In this document: positions 31,593-32,390 of the stretch, piece after piece
Layout of the letters: the number at the start of each line of letters is the position of its first letter
How positions within the stretch are numbered: the stretch's first letter is position 1
Source of the DNA: Eubacterium sp.
Lineage (GTDB): Bacteria; Bacillota; Clostridia; Lachnospirales; Lachnospiraceae
Length of the DNA stretch: 32,390 nt
Assembly: GCA_024696635.1 (NCBI GenBank)
Contig: JAILGP010000043.1
Location: 1-32,390, forward strand
Reading direction: 5' to 3'
Program-made: the position numbers and the translations under genes
The notes under the pieces: generated by a model
The model's input: the letters and a program-made list of their open reading frames with translations, nothing else
Told to the model about the DNA's origin: nothing
Databases searched by the model: none

Positions 31593-31634
31593 TAACTAAT
31601 AACATTTCAGAAATAATATAAGAAAATTCAAAAT

Positions 31635-32390
31635 ATGAAAATTAGTAAAAGAAGATACACACAGCTTATAGCGGCGGTGCTTTACAATTGCAATATAAAA
31701 GGATTCATGACAGGTAGTATATATAAGGGTCCTCTTAAGGGAATCTGTTCCCCGGGGCTTAATTGTTATTCCTGTCCGGGAGCTGTGACTGCCTGTCCAT
31801 TGGGAAGTCTTCAGACCGTCCTTCTCTCATCAAAATACAAAGTTCCCTATTATATACTTGGAACCATTATTTTGATGGGTCTCTTTTTAGGCCGTTTTAT
31901 ATGTGGCTTTCTTTGTCCCTTTGGACTTATTCAGGACCTTATATATAAGCTGCCCCTGCCAAAGCTTAAGAAAAATAAAGTGACCAGAATTCTTTCATAT
32001 TTAAAATACATCATACTTATAATATTTGTCATTCTTATACCACTGGTTAAGCTGGTTCCGGGATTTTGCAAATATATCTGCCCGGCAGGTACGGTGGAAG
32101 CAGGAATCCCACTTGTAACGACAGATTCCAGATTGCAGGAGCTGGCAGGCTTCCTCTTTTCCTGGAAGGTTTTTATTCTTATACTTGTTCTATTAATATG
32201 TATGTTCTGTTATAGGTCATTTTGCAGATTCGTATGTCCACTGGGAGCAATCTATTCATTTTTCGCACCAGTATCTGTGGTGGGAATAAAAGTGGATACA
32301 GATAAATGTATTAATTGCGACAAATGTATAGAAAACTGTCTTATGGATGTAAGGCATGTGGGAGACAGAGAATGTATTCATTGCGGGGAC
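31635..32390 (+). CDS. Membrane protein with multiple 4Fe-4S motifs, partial at right edge
   Basis: At least 252 residues, open to the window edge. N-terminal CSPGLNCYSCPGAVTACPLG, then membrane helices separated by CGFLCPFG, CKYICPAG and CRFVCPLG motifs, then a ferredoxin-type CINCDKCIENC and the start of another (CIHCGD). This is the NapH/YccM-like polyferredoxin membrane architecture, which moves electrons across or along the membrane. ATG at 31635 has only a weak AAG site. With the CXXC peptide and the TlpA-like lipoprotein it probably forms an electron path to extracytoplasmic thiols; inferred from context. Confidence 0.85.
   Translation, partial: MKISKRRYTQLIAAVLYNCNIKGFMTGSIYKGPLKGICSPGLNCYSCPGAVTACPLGSLQTVLLSSKYKVPYYILGTIILMGLFLGRFICGFLCPFGLIQDLIYKLPLPKLKKNKVTRILSYLKYIILIIFVILIPLVKLVPGFCKYICPAGTVEAGIPLVTTDSRLQELAGFLFSWKVFILILVLLICMFCYRSFCRFVCPLGAIYSFFAPVSVVGIKVDTDKCINCDKCIENCLMDVRHVGDRECIHCGD

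Noticed and set aside
31763-31948. Plus-strand 61-residue ORF
   Set aside because: Out-of-frame reading inside the Fe-S membrane protein gene, which is open to the window edge.

Overview
This is a low-GC Gram-positive window, most like a member of the Lachnospiraceae (Clostridia). The reasons are the AT-rich codon use, strong AGGAGG-type ribosome sites with some GTG/TTG starts, a lipobox and sorting-signal surface proteome, InlB-type repeats, and a CD1871A-like CXXC peptide beside an Fe-S membrane protein. The family assignment is inference. No rRNA, tRNA, CRISPR array, transposase or phage gene was found.

Layout. 1-3891 (minus): a surface protein with InlB B-type repeats running off the left edge, a family 2 glycosyltransferase, and an overlapping polytopic membrane protein. 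4.2-8.3 kb (plus): a stand-alone FeoA-like protein, an HD-domain protein, an exported transglutaminase-like protein, a multi-pass membrane protein and NudC. 8.28-8.93 kb: a gene-free tandem duplication of a ~300 bp module, each copy ending in a terminator hairpin. 8.9-11.7 kb (minus): a GH114-like lipoprotein and a SulP transporter. 12.0-16.4 kb: a TetR regulator with a clear promoter and operator and two ABC half-transporters. 16.5 kb: a DUF89 phosphatase-like protein. 17.6-20.5 kb: an unrecognised protein overlapping a ClpX-like AAA+ ATPase; both carry Asn/Gln-rich repeat tracts. 20.7-26.0 kb: a methyltransferase with a structured leader, an AraC regulator and a second ABC pair. 26.2-28.2 kb: a 56-residue protein, a ribokinase-like kinase and a U32-like Cys-cluster protein. 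28.2-28.6 kb: a compact transcription unit for a 25-residue peptide. 28.9-30.3 kb: a Cys-rich mini-protein and RtcB. 30.4-32.4 kb: a TlpA-like lipoprotein, a CXXC membrane peptide and a 4Fe-4S membrane protein running off the right edge.

Two features cross the whole window. First, 16 copies of a ~31 bp palindrome (left arm TTTRCCAAAAGGG, centre TCAGA, right arm CCCCTTTGGYAAA) mostly begin directly at the stop codon of the preceding gene and point the same way as that gene. Second, short tandem duplications (12-40 bp units) are very frequent, both between genes and in frame inside low-complexity protein segments.

The best candidate for an undescribed system is the 17658-20496 gene pair: a ClpX-type unfoldase with an unfamiliar N-terminal domain, co-transcribed with an unknown protein. 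Next are the stop-codon palindrome family, the duplicated terminator-bearing module, the structured leader at 20588-20644 and the peptide unit at 28221-28590.
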